Positions 56,508 to 64,000 of a stretch of DNA of 64,000 bases are shown here, piece by piece. The position numbers and the translations under genes are program-made. Position 1 is the stretch's first letter. Each line of letters begins with the position of its first letter. Location of the stretch: NCBI GenBank assembly GCA_020634155.1, contig JACKCI010000002.1:62001-126000 (forward strand), read 5' to 3'. Below the pieces are notes generated by a model. That model ran no database searches and had not been told where the DNA came from. It saw nothing but the letters and a program-made list of their open reading frames with translations. Origin of the DNA: Anaerolineales bacterium. Its GTDB lineage: Bacteria; Chloroflexota; Anaerolineae; Aggregatilineales; J027.

Positions 56508-57254
56508 TCAGCCAAGGCCTCCCTGCTGGTGGATACGCTGGAGTTCTGCCAAGGTCTTCGGGGTATAGTACAAGTCACGTTCGACAGGTAAGCCCAGTGA
56601 CCCACGCACACTGAGCAGTTCCGAGAGCGAAAAATACCCTAACTCCACCTCCAAGCCTGCTACCAAACCGAAGAACACGTCTTCCCCATCGAACTCAGTG
56701 GGATACCATGTCCAGCCAGCATCAGGTGTGAAGAACTTGACCGGGGCGATGGCCTGCATCCCTAGCGCCTCGTTGCTATACAAGGGCGGTAGCTTGGCGC
56801 GGCTTTCATCGTCCAGTAGCGGCACTAGCCTATCCGGACGAGGTTCGTGGGTTTCGGAGATTTGACGAATATCGGTAATCATTTGGGCCTCGTTGTCAAA
56901 GATAATATGATAATGCTCGTCGGTGTCATGCCCCCAAGCGTCGATGGTATCGTCACCACGTTTCTTAACCAGATAGCCACAAGCCTCGGCAATGCGGCTG
57001 GCGATGACAAAGACTGCATCGCGGGTACCCGTGTGAGGCAAGTCCATCTCGCCAAAGATGTGCAGGATGGGGGTTTTGCTGCCTTCCCAGAGGTCAATGT
57101 CGAGGTTGGGGGGATAATGCACGATGGGGTATTTCTGGCCTTTGACCCATGCCGTACCTAAGAAAGCTGCCAGCATATCTCCATCCAAGAACTGGAGGCC
57201 GGGGATGGGTTGGTGGTCAAAGGGGGTGGGCTTATCTTTTGGATACCATGCCAT
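56508..57254 (-). CDS. DUF2958-domain protein (element 2 copy)
   Basis: 248 residues, MAWYPKDKPTPFD start. DUF2958 region as in 19567-20313. Similarity to element 1 ends exactly at the start codon, so the upstream control regions differ between the copies. Confidence 0.8.
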   Translation of the reverse strand: MAWYPKDKPTPFDHQPIPGLQFLDGDMLAAFLGTAWVKGQKYPIVHYPPNLDIDLWEGSKTPILHIFGEMDLPHTGTRDAVFVIASRIAEACGYLVKKRGDDTIDAWGHDTDEHYHIIFDNEAQMITDIRQISETHEPRPDRLVPLLDDESRAKLPPLYSNEALGMQAIAPVKFFTPDAGWTWYPTEFDGEDVFFGLVAGLEVELGYFSLSELLSVRGSLGLPVERDLYYTPKTLAELQRIHQQGGLG

Positions 57255-57821
57255 ATGTTCGTATCATAGCACACGCCACAGGCTCTCGTTTGCCTATTAT
57301 CCGCAGACATACATTGTAGCTGCCCACTAAAATGAGAGGTCTTGTCCTCACTCCAAAACCACCCTACACTTGAAGCCAGAAAGGTCGCACCCTTCCCATT
57401 TGGCTATTGAGTAGCACTGGGCGGTTGCTGAGGTCGTTTCGGATTTGAGAGAACTTCTCAATGAGGTTAATCGTACTGCATGCAGGACAGATTGACCTTG
57501 TTCAGCGGCTCCCCCGGTTTCGTAGCGACTCGAAGCAACTCAACCGTTCGCGGCTGGGTAGCTAGATGCGGAAGCGTGTTGACCTTTCTCTATTCAGGAT
57601 CACCCATAGGGTTACTTTTCCTCAAGACCCTATCCCCCACCCCATTATTGACCACGTTTGCGGGCTTGCCAGCCCCTAGCTGCATCCGGTAGGCTAGACC
57701 CATTCCGCTTCTGACAGTTACCCACCTGTTGCGGGTGACTGGTGTCGGCATCTGTTGCCCCATATGCCGCACCTTGGGTGGCGGCTGGGTCAACAGCGCC
57801 ACAGAAGGCAGAAGTTTCTAC
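57255..57821. other. Gene-poor gap, possibly a structured remnant
   Basis: About 570 bp with no convincing gene. Read on the minus strand it contains many short complementary stretches and phrases such as AATAGAGAAAGGTCAACACG and CTACCCAGCCGCGAACGG that recall domain I of group II introns, but no domain V or reverse transcriptase is present. Element 1 has the 344-codon-frame regulator gene and other genes at this location instead. Confidence 0.25.
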
Positions 57822-57857
57822 AAAAAGGCTACTACATCAGCTGTAGTAGCCTTTTTT
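57822..57857 (-). terminator. Strong bidirectional-looking terminator after the Replic_Relax gene
   Basis: AAAAAGGCTACTACA (57822-57836) and TGTAGTAGCCTTTTTT (57842-57857) form a perfect stem with T runs on both strands. The gene on the minus strand stops at 57861, 3 bp away. Confidence 0.9.
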
Positions 57858-57860
57858 CTC

Positions 57861-58733
57861 TCAATTAATCAAGGCTTGGGGAGCGGTCAGGGTCGCTACC
57901 TGCCAAATGGGGTGCCGCAGAACCGTCGCGGTCGTCAGGGTGTCGAGGGTGGTAAACCAAAACCGTTGCTCACCCCCCACCCCTTCGGTCACTCGTTTCA
58001 AGTTATCCAGTCGGGTTGGGGAGATGGTGACGGTCAAGACCCGCAGACTCTTGGTCTGGTAACGTTGCTGGTACACCCCTGACCGATAGTATTGAATATA
58101 AGCGGCTACCTTCTGTCCAAAGCGCTTGGTCGCCATGGAGCCGCGATCCAGCTCAAGGAAAAAGTGGGCCACACCCAAGGGCGTGTTCAAGACAAAATAG
58201 CTGTCCGGAATCAGTGAGACGGTCTCGCTGCGGCCCGTGGCGGTGCGAATGGTCACCCGGTCATAATCGGCTTTGAGGTCGTTCTCACCGCGCCACTGCA
58301 CAAGCCCAAAGCCAGCCTGTGCGCGGCAAGCCAAGGTGAAAGCAATCCGAACTTGGTTAATCGCTAGACCATGCTCTAAAAACTGGGTGCTGACTTGTTT
58401 GAGGCTACTCGACCACTCGACCTCGATACCCCGCTGCGCTTGTAGCACCTCGGCTCCGCGTTTGTCCAACACATACAGAATGGGGGTGTTCATCTTGTCG
58501 ATGTAAACCCCAAGGAAGCGGCGGTCAAGAAAGCCATGTTGGTACAAAGCTGACAAGCGCTCATAAGCCCGATGCACCGATGGAAAGAACAGCGCTTGCA
58601 GGTGTTGGGTGGTCAACACCCGATACTCGTAGACCGCCTGAATGACATCAAGGTCACGCTCAGTCAAGCGTATTGAGGGTGGATCAGGTACCCGCTCATC
58701 ACGGCGGGCACGCTGACGTTGGTCACTCGGCAT
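57861..58733 (-). CDS. Replic_Relax family protein (element 2 copy)
   Basis: 290 residues. LTERDLDVIQAVYEYRVLTT, QHLQALFFPS and FLELDRGSMATKRFGQKVAAY match the element 1 protein in layout but with clear divergence. Ends at the strong terminator; begins 14 bp after the ATPase gene. Confidence 0.8.
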   Translation of the reverse strand: MPSDQRQRARRDERVPDPPSIRLTERDLDVIQAVYEYRVLTTQHLQALFFPSVHRAYERLSALYQHGFLDRRFLGVYIDKMNTPILYVLDKRGAEVLQAQRGIEVEWSSSLKQVSTQFLEHGLAINQVRIAFTLACRAQAGFGLVQWRGENDLKADYDRVTIRTATGRSETVSLIPDSYFVLNTPLGVAHFFLELDRGSMATKRFGQKVAAYIQYYRSGVYQQRYQTKSLRVLTVTISPTRLDNLKRVTEGVGGEQRFWFTTLDTLTTATVLRHPIWQVATLTAPQALIN

Positions 58734-58747
58734 TCACTACCTCCCTG

Positions 58748-61465
58748 CTATTGTGTGTCATAGAAACTGACCGTATCACTGGGCGGCTGCTGGCGAGGAT
58801 AGCGGTCTTGTAACCATGCTAACACATCGGTGAGAGTGCGTGGCATGTATTGTTCAACCGAGGCATCCCGCAGCATTTCATAACTAACTACTTCAGACGG
58901 TAGTTTAATCGGTGGCGGCGTCTCAAGCGTGAAAGCTGGGGTAACTTCTCCATCGTGTTGCATCGTGACTGCCGCAGTATAGCGTTCTAAGGCCACTAGT
59001 TGTTCAGCTTGGAATTGCGGGCGCAGCTGGACACCCATCATTTTGGCGTCATCGGGGCTACATCGAAAGATGATTGAGGTACCAACATTACCCATAATGG
59101 CATCAAGGGTGGCCCCTTGTAGTTGGCCCAAAAACTGATTAGCCACTGTCATGGACAGGCCAAATTTGCGGGCTTCTGAGAAAAGGACAGGCAGTGAGGT
59201 CGTTATGAAGCGCTGAACTTCATCAATATACACATAAAATGGGTCATCCATTGGATGTTGCATGGCAGTTGTTTGCAACATCGAGATGAAAAATGAACCA
59301 ATCAGGTTACGCTCGGTCTGGGGCACTGCCGTTTCAGGGATATTCAATGAGACCAAGATAATCTTCTTGGAGACCATCCACTCCCGTAACGGCAAGGTGT
59401 CAGGATGGCACAGCATTGGATACAGCACCGGATTGCCATAGAAGGGGGTTAGCCGCGACATGATGGGTTCGTGCATTTGTCGCCGCTGGGCAACCGACAT
59501 GAACTCATAGTCATCCCAGACTTGGATGGCAAAGGGATTGGTGCTGACCTCGAGCAACTGCCGACGGTAAGCATCATCGGTGAAAACCCGCGACAAGTCA
59601 CGCATAGTTGCCTGCGGGTCGTTGACCAACAATGCTGCCGAAGCCCGCAAGTATTTGGCAACTCGCACATAGGTCTCGCTGCCCTCAAAGAGACTTTCGA
59701 TAACATCCACCACTCGTCCTGTTCCGGTCATCAGATGATCGGTTCGCATCGGATTAAGCGGCGGTGGGTTGTGGGGATTATTGATGTCAACGATAACCAC
59801 ATCTTGCCAGCGCTGGTCAGGAATACTGCGCTCGACGATAGCCTCAACCAAAGATCCGTGCGGATCAATGACCGCCACTCCACAGCCCTCAGCAATGTCA
59901 TTGTGTATCATATTGTGCATCAGGTTGCTCTTCCCCATCCCCGTCTTGCCCACAATATTGACATGCTGACGACGGTCATGGCGATTGAGATAAACAGGGA
60001 TAGGGCGACCCCGATAGAAAGCGGTACCAAGTAGACTACCTTTGGCATTTTCAATAACCTTCGGAGATGGTGCAACACGAAGTGTACCCCAGCGGATTTT
60101 TGCACCACTAAACTCTTTGTTGGGTAGGTGCCATAGCGCCGCTATCTCGCGTGTCTCCAAGACCATGCGTGGCAGGCGTTGTAATTTGGTAGCCTCACCC
60201 AACATTTGGGCTTGATACAGCCCAATGGTGCTTGCTATAGACATATTATCATCAGATACCCTTGTTGTGGTTTCATCCAAACGATGGATCATCTGGAGCG
60301 CCTGATAGGGGATGTTCATGTAGTTAGCGAAATGGCTTTCCGCTACATACAGTAACTCCTTCATACGTGTCTCGGTTGGAGCCTCAACTTCGACCGCCAT
60401 CAGCACATTAAACAGACGCTGACGGAGCTTTTCTTCCATAATACGTTGATCACGCGGAATGAAGCGTTCGGTGCGGTCGTTACCTGAAATAACCTTGAAC
60501 GCAGCATCATTCGTACCACCTCGAATTAGAAATTGCAGGGGATGGATGGTAGATTGAGTAATGTGTTTCTGTGCTTCTCGATAAGTCTGGCGTGATGCTG
60601 CACCCATAACGAAAAGGGTGTAATGCACGTATTCTCCCTTTTCCAGTTCGCTCATAAACTCGGTTAAGGCTGTTAACGGATCTGTTTTGGCAAAGTCCTC
60701 AAGGTAGCGCAACGGACAGACAAAATGCTCAAATTGCCCAAAACGTCCAATAACCCGTGTGCTACTTGTTTGACTGACACCCTCCAAGTGATGCGTAACC
60801 TCAGCACCCGGATAGCTGCTGCGGATAATATGTTCGATCGTTTCTGGGGACAGGTTGTAGTGTAAATCAAGGAGTTGCCACTTAACTTGTTTGCGAGACG
60901 CCTTTATCCGCAGGCCTAGATAGGGAAAAGCAAACAACAACTTGTCAATCAACATCAAGGCTAAATCGTGGTTCTTAGCAGTAGTTCGCGGTATGGCGAT
61001 GGTATAGACTATGGCTTGCTCGAGGACAGGTGGAGCAACAGAGCGCACACGTGGTGAATTGGGGAGCCGAGTAACGACAACCAGCGCAAGGCCGCCAAAA
61101 CTGATAAGCCAAACCCCAGTCGTAGCCTGTTGCTGTGCCTCTCGCTCCAAGCGGGCCACCGTATAGGTATTGGAAGGATAAGGGTAATTGGATTGGCTAT
61201 TTTGGATTGATTGAGCATCACGATAAATATCATAGCCTTGTGCCCCGTAGCCAATTCCAACGGCAATCAGGGCAATCCCCGCAATGGTCAAAGCTATCCG
61301 CCCAAACCACAGAAAATTAACGTTCTCAAGCTGATCTCGATTGCGACGTCTCAGCGTCGCAACCGCCAATACAATCAGCACCAAGGTAACAATGGTACCC
61401 CAAAAGGCTCGCCACGCAAACCTCGCCATGGCGTCACTGTCGTCTCGACGACGCTTACTCATCAT
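58748..61465 (-). CDS. Membrane-anchored HerA/VirD4-like ATPase
   Basis: 905 residues from ATG 61465, chosen because GAGGAGG lies just upstream; the longer frame begins with TTG. Three N-terminal membrane segments (near 20-40, 55-77 and 115-135) precede an arm of about 350 residues. The motor domain has Walker A GKTGMGKSN near 515, DPHGSLVEAIVE, and Walker B FYVYIDEVQRF near 740. Related to the 745-residue ATPase of element 1, which lacks the membrane part. Coupling-protein-like, but no relaxase is seen nearby. Confidence 0.87.
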   Translation of the reverse strand: MMSKRRRDDSDAMARFAWRAFWGTIVTLVLIVLAVATLRRRNRDQLENVNFLWFGRIALTIAGIALIAVGIGYGAQGYDIYRDAQSIQNSQSNYPYPSNTYTVARLEREAQQQATTGVWLISFGGLALVVVTRLPNSPRVRSVAPPVLEQAIVYTIAIPRTTAKNHDLALMLIDKLLFAFPYLGLRIKASRKQVKWQLLDLHYNLSPETIEHIIRSSYPGAEVTHHLEGVSQTSSTRVIGRFGQFEHFVCPLRYLEDFAKTDPLTALTEFMSELEKGEYVHYTLFVMGAASRQTYREAQKHITQSTIHPLQFLIRGGTNDAAFKVISGNDRTERFIPRDQRIMEEKLRQRLFNVLMAVEVEAPTETRMKELLYVAESHFANYMNIPYQALQMIHRLDETTTRVSDDNMSIASTIGLYQAQMLGEATKLQRLPRMVLETREIAALWHLPNKEFSGAKIRWGTLRVAPSPKVIENAKGSLLGTAFYRGRPIPVYLNRHDRRQHVNIVGKTGMGKSNLMHNMIHNDIAEGCGVAVIDPHGSLVEAIVERSIPDQRWQDVVIVDINNPHNPPPLNPMRTDHLMTGTGRVVDVIESLFEGSETYVRVAKYLRASAALLVNDPQATMRDLSRVFTDDAYRRQLLEVSTNPFAIQVWDDYEFMSVAQRRQMHEPIMSRLTPFYGNPVLYPMLCHPDTLPLREWMVSKKIILVSLNIPETAVPQTERNLIGSFFISMLQTTAMQHPMDDPFYVYIDEVQRFITTSLPVLFSEARKFGLSMTVANQFLGQLQGATLDAIMGNVGTSIIFRCSPDDAKMMGVQLRPQFQAEQLVALERYTAAVTMQHDGEVTPAFTLETPPPIKLPSEVVSYEMLRDASVEQYMPRTLTDVLAWLQDRYPRQQPPSDTVSFYDTQ

Positions 61466-61612
61466 ACGCCTCCTCAATAGGCACTATTTAGATTAGCTTA
61501 CGTCTGGGACTACCGTGCACGATAGCTTGCCAATTCTGGACACTAAAACACCGTTCTGAAAAATAGTTACGATTTAGTCGATATGAAATGAATAGATTGG
61601 CTGGTGTTGTTG

Positions 61613-61852
61613 TCACCCGCGAGGGGTCTCGCGTTCTGGAAGTGGTGTGGGGTCTGCCCCATGGTCTCCCCCCTTAGCAGATTGGATGTACCGATGATAG
61701 TCCTCAAGTGGGACAATGGCCGCGACCGGATACCCAGCCCGCTCGACCACAAAATGCCGATGGTGTTGAGCCACCTGTCGCAGGATTTGACCCGACTTCT
61801 GCTGCATGGCGGTGGCGGTAATGGTGTGAGGTTCTGGCGGTGCTACGCTCAT
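61613..61852 (-). CDS. Phd-like small protein (element 2 copy)
   Basis: 79 residues; TATAMQQKSGQILRQVAQHH and FVVERAGYPVAAIVPLEDYH parallel the solo Phd-like protein at 26800-27000. No toxin gene adjacent. In this element it lies between the ATPase and the 119-residue gene. Confidence 0.68.
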   Translation of the reverse strand: MSVAPPEPHTITATAMQQKSGQILRQVAQHHRHFVVERAGYPVAAIVPLEDYHRYIQSAKGGDHGADPTPLPERETPRG

Positions 61853-61893
61853 ATTGAAACCCCATCATTGTATCATTCGTGGCTGCCAGTCAT

Positions 61894-62253
61894 TCAAAGT
61901 TGGTCAATCCACAATTCCCATGTTTCCGTGTCCGGGTCGAAGGTGCCCTGTACCGCCACCGTTTCCGGCAAAATCCGCCCATTTTGCCAGTCTCCAGCCC
62001 GTGACAGACCAAAGAACGCGCTGATGGTTGGCTCCTCGTCAGGGGTGTCGCGGCGAATCTCAATCCAGCCCCCGCCCTCAATTGGCTCACCCAGTAACTG
62101 GCCCGCCGTGAAGGTGTATTCCTCACTGTATTCAATGCTGTCGTCGCTGGGGTCTTCTAAGTCGCCTTGGGTGCAACCCGTGGTGGTCAAATCGGGATAG
62201 GGGAAGTGGTCAAGCGCGGTGTCGTACAGGTCTTGGAGGTCAGTGGTTGGCAT
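61894..62253 (-). CDS. Conserved backbone protein (element 2 copy)
   Basis: 119 residues, related to 27078-27434 (YSEEYTFTAGQLLGEP, GWIEIRRDTPDEEPTISAFFG, WELWIDQL). RBS aaaaggatagt before the ATG. Borders the structured non-coding region as in element 1. Confidence 0.7.
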   Translation of the reverse strand: MPTTDLQDLYDTALDHFPYPDLTTTGCTQGDLEDPSDDSIEYSEEYTFTAGQLLGEPIEGGGWIEIRRDTPDEEPTISAFFGLSRAGDWQNGRILPETVAVQGTFDPDTETWELWIDQL

Positions 62254-62406
62254 ACTATCCTTTTGTTATTAGTTAATATTACTTAACATTATATAACCTT
62301 CTATAATCTTGTCAAGTAGCGCGGGCGGCGGCTCGCTTACGGCAGATTGGTTGTCCTGCTGTTTATCCTCAAGCCATGCTCCTCTCAACGCACCACTAGC
62401 GCGGTC

Positions 62407-62790
62407 GGTCTTCCGCGAGCCGCAGGCGAGCGCCCACCGTCGGCTGGCAGGCCGACTACCCCGGGCGACCACTGGACTTGACGCCATCCACTCGCGGTTG
62501 GGGCTTGTTGCAAATTTCGAGAAAAAATCGTCAACACCCCCACCACCTGCTGAGTTCAGATGGCGTCAAGCCTGTGGCACCCACGACCTGAGCGTTTTCT
62601 GGCTCAGGTAGGGAGCCGCGGTGGGCGACCAGCCCCTCGCGGGGAACCGTGGGGGTGGAGCGCACGGGGTAGTCGGGCTGCGAAGCGGCCCGACGGTGGG
62701 GCGCTGACCGAGTGGTGGGGTTTGCGCGTAGGTGCCAGAAATGCCCTGTCTAACAGGGTTTTCGTCGCCCTGCGCCGCGACCCTGCCCGA
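62407..62790 (+). ncRNA. Candidate structured RNA/DNA element A (element 2 copy)
   Basis: Counterpart of 27581-27949. Stem CTTGACGCCATC (62477-62488) with GATGGCGTCAAG (62559-62570) keeps pairing through a compensatory exchange (62483/62564). ACCTGAGC/GCTCAGGT (62586-62609), CCCC-TCGC-GGGG, GTCGGGC/GCCCGAC and CCCTGT-cta-ACAGGG with TTTT are all kept. The 70-base loop of the first stem is unrelated to that of copy A. Confidence 0.55.
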
Positions 62791-62933
62791 GATCAGCGCA
62801 AATAGTACGCCAACCCGCGTGTCGTTACGGGTAACTACAGGCCAAACTACAGGCATAGTGCCATCCGTAGCGACAGCTACGGCGGATATAAACCCCCTAT
62901 ACGGGTATAGGGGTGTTTTTAGGGTCTTTTTTC

Positions 62934-63260
62934 CATGACAAAGCCTGACATCGAAATGCCCTTCGGGACGGTTAAGGCTAGTGCTGCTCTCCTTCCCTCC
63001 CTACGCTGCCCGTCCCTCCAGTCTGGCCTTAGCGATGCTTCGCATCGGATTTTTCAATTCCAGATGCGAAACGTGTCTTCGCTTGAGGTGTCTTAGCCTT
63101 GGGGTTAGCAAGGTTACGCTGCCCTTGAGCAGCGAACGGTTGACCATCGGTTGGTTGCTTCGGTCGGTCGGCTGTCACCCTTGCCCCGTGACAGTGGGGT
63201 TCCACTCACCATAAAGCGAGTGTCCAGATTGTGGTCATAGTCAAAAAGGCTTGTCAAGTC
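62934..63260. other. Conserved hairpin-rich region B (element 2 copy)
   Basis: Counterpart of 28021-28345. Hairpins CGATGC-ttc-GCATCG (63033-63047), CCTTG/CAAGG (63097-63113), CGCTGC/GCAGCG (63117-63134), CTGTCAC/GTGACAG (63172-63194) and CACTC/GAGTG (about 63206-63222) persist with changed loops. Confidence 0.5.
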
Positions 63261-63272
63261 GCGCTTTTTGGC

Positions 63273-63332
63273 GTTCGGATTTCCGTTCCCCACATCGAAG
63301 TTCCGTTCGCATTTCCGAACGGATTTCCGTGC
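63273..63332. repeat. Iteron-like CCGTTCG repeats (element 2)
   Basis: GTTCGGATTTCCGTTCC, GTTCCGTTCG and CGAACGGATTTCCGTGCG in a row, matching the array at 28363-28423 and again repeated inside the RHH gene (about 63552-63596). Confidence 0.6.
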
Positions 63333-63375
63333 GGTTAGCTTCCATTCATCAGCGAATACGTCGGCGTATAGGGGG

Positions 63376-63684
63376 CTACTTGAAACGTTGGAGATACTGG
63401 TCAAGGGCCTCGCGCACCAAGTCTGAGAGGGTGAGGCGCTGCCCTTGGCTTTCAGCCTCAAACTTGAGGCGCTTGAGGGTCTGGATTTGGTCATCATAGA
63501 ACTCAAAGCTGTAGCGCCGCGCCAAGCGTCGGGTCGGCAAAACCGGGCGCTTTTCCGAACGGTTTTCCGTTCGAACTTCCGTTGGTTCGGATTTGCGGGC
63601 GGGCGCTGAACGGGTATAGACCTCATGTCCACCTTGGGTGGCATCTTGAAAGAAGGGGCTGTCGGCTAGTCCAGATTTCTTCAT
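63376..63684 (-). CDS. Ribbon-helix-helix ParA partner (element 2 copy)
   Basis: 102 residues. Charged N-terminal repeat (TEVRTENRSEKR) then YSFEFYDDQIQTLKRLKFEA and LTLSDLVREALDQYLQRF. Overlaps the parA stop by 4 nt. Same role as 28468-28788. Confidence 0.78.
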   Translation of the reverse strand: MKKSGLADSPFFQDATQGGHEVYTRSAPARKSEPTEVRTENRSEKRPVLPTRRLARRYSFEFYDDQIQTLKRLKFEAESQGQRLTLSDLVREALDQYLQRFK

Positions 63685-64000
63685 GGGCGGTTCAGCACTT
63701 CCTGAATGAGCGCCTTATACGCTTCGGCTCCCTTGCTGGTGGGGGCATGTTCAAAGACATGGGTATGGTTAGAGTGAGCCTCCTCAAGGGCAACGTTCTT
63801 GGGGATGGTGGTCTCAAACACCAAGCCCTCGAAGTGTTGGCGTAACTGCCCCTCGACATCTCTTGAGACGTTGGTGGCCTCGGTGAAGGTACAGACCACC
63901 CCCAAGATACTCAAGGTCGGGTTGAGTTGATGCTGCTGCACCATCGTGATGGTCTCCTGTAACTGCACCAAACCCGTCAAGGCAAAGAAAGCCGTGGACA
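63681..64000 (-). CDS. parA: ParA-family ATPase (5' part outside the window)
   Basis: C-terminal ~106 residues only: VQLQETITMVQQHQLNPTLS, VVCTFTEATNVSRDVEGQLR and HVFEHAPTSKGAEAYKALIQ match the element 1 ParA closely. The Walker A part lies beyond 64000. Confidence 0.88.
   Translation of the reverse strand, partial: STAFFALTGLVQLQETITMVQQHQLNPTLSILGVVCTFTEATNVSRDVEGQLRQHFEGLVFETTIPKNVALEEAHSNHTHVFEHAPTSKGAEAYKALIQEVLNRP

Larger units (their letters stand above)
52481..57257. repeat. Copy B of the ~5-kb near-identical block
   Basis: Matches 15254-20316 with abrupt ends at both sides. About 0.29 kb is missing relative to copy A, covering most of brnT and the end of the 181-residue gene. Confidence 0.88.
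48903..64000. mobile_element. Integrative element 2 (partial, runs past the window)
   Basis: It begins at the second attachment core and repeats the gene order of element 1: serine recombinase, small basic protein, Xre switch with micro-gene, unknown 213-residue protein, toxin-antitoxin, small-protein cassette, Replic_Relax, ATPase, Phd-like, 119-residue protein, structured region, RHH, ParA. Its right end and any cargo lie outside the window. Confidence 0.75.

Noticed and set aside
61462..61477. TTG start at 61477 for the membrane-anchored ATPase
   Set aside because: GAGGAGG lies between it and the ATG at 61465, which is therefore the likely start.

Overview
The window (about 53-55% GC by eye) looks like a chromosomal segment of a Chloroflexota-type bacterium. 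This rests on gene style only: a contractile injection system with FHA-domain parts, a Sec-type (clade II) nitrous oxide reductase cluster, and a Replic_Relax/HerA-like ATPase plasmid backbone. There is no rRNA or other marker, so the taxonomic call is weak.

Region 1 (1-11384, + strand) is the 3' part of an extracellular contractile injection system (phage-tail-like particle) operon: inner tube, a huge repeat protein, tube/baseplate adaptor, VgrG-type spike, gp25, gpJ-like baseplate protein, then two FHA-domain proteins, one of them membrane-anchored with calcium-binding repeats. A terminator ends the operon. A tRNA-Asp gene with a textbook promoter follows at 11481-11553.

Region 2 (11541-48902) reads as a 37.4-kb integrative element sitting in the 3' end of tRNA-Asp. 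At its left end are a large serine recombinase, a small basic protein, and a Xre-type switch with a divergent 8-codon gene. Next come toxin-antitoxin genes and a cassette of small unknown proteins with a DUF2958 protein. The backbone holds HerA/VirD4-like ATPases, a Replic_Relax protein, ParA with a ribbon-helix-helix partner, a primase-zinc finger fusion and a conserved structured non-coding region. The right part carries a complete type I restriction-modification system with a YgjP-type peptidase, then two Crp/Fnr regulators and a full nos cluster: nosZ, a membrane protein, a nosD-nosF fusion, nosY, a cupredoxin, a di-heme cytochrome c and a Sco lipoprotein. N2O respiration thus appears to be cargo of the element.

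Region 3 (48903 to the window end) is a second, related element in tandem. The 13-bp core from the tRNA 3' end recurs at 48902-48914, flanked by perfect 7-bp inverted arms, as expected where two such elements abut. It repeats the layout (recombinase, small basic protein, Xre switch and micro-gene, toxin-antitoxin, small-protein cassette, Replic_Relax, ATPase, structured region, RHH, ParA) and runs off the window. A block of about 5 kb is nearly identical between the two elements, while both ends of the elements have diverged.

The most novel points are: the tandem nos-carrying elements; recombinase C-termini that are rewritten by integration; a conserved promoter-operator-micro-ORF (Met-Ser-x-Gly-rich, 8 codons); and a non-coding region with compensatory base changes between the two elements.
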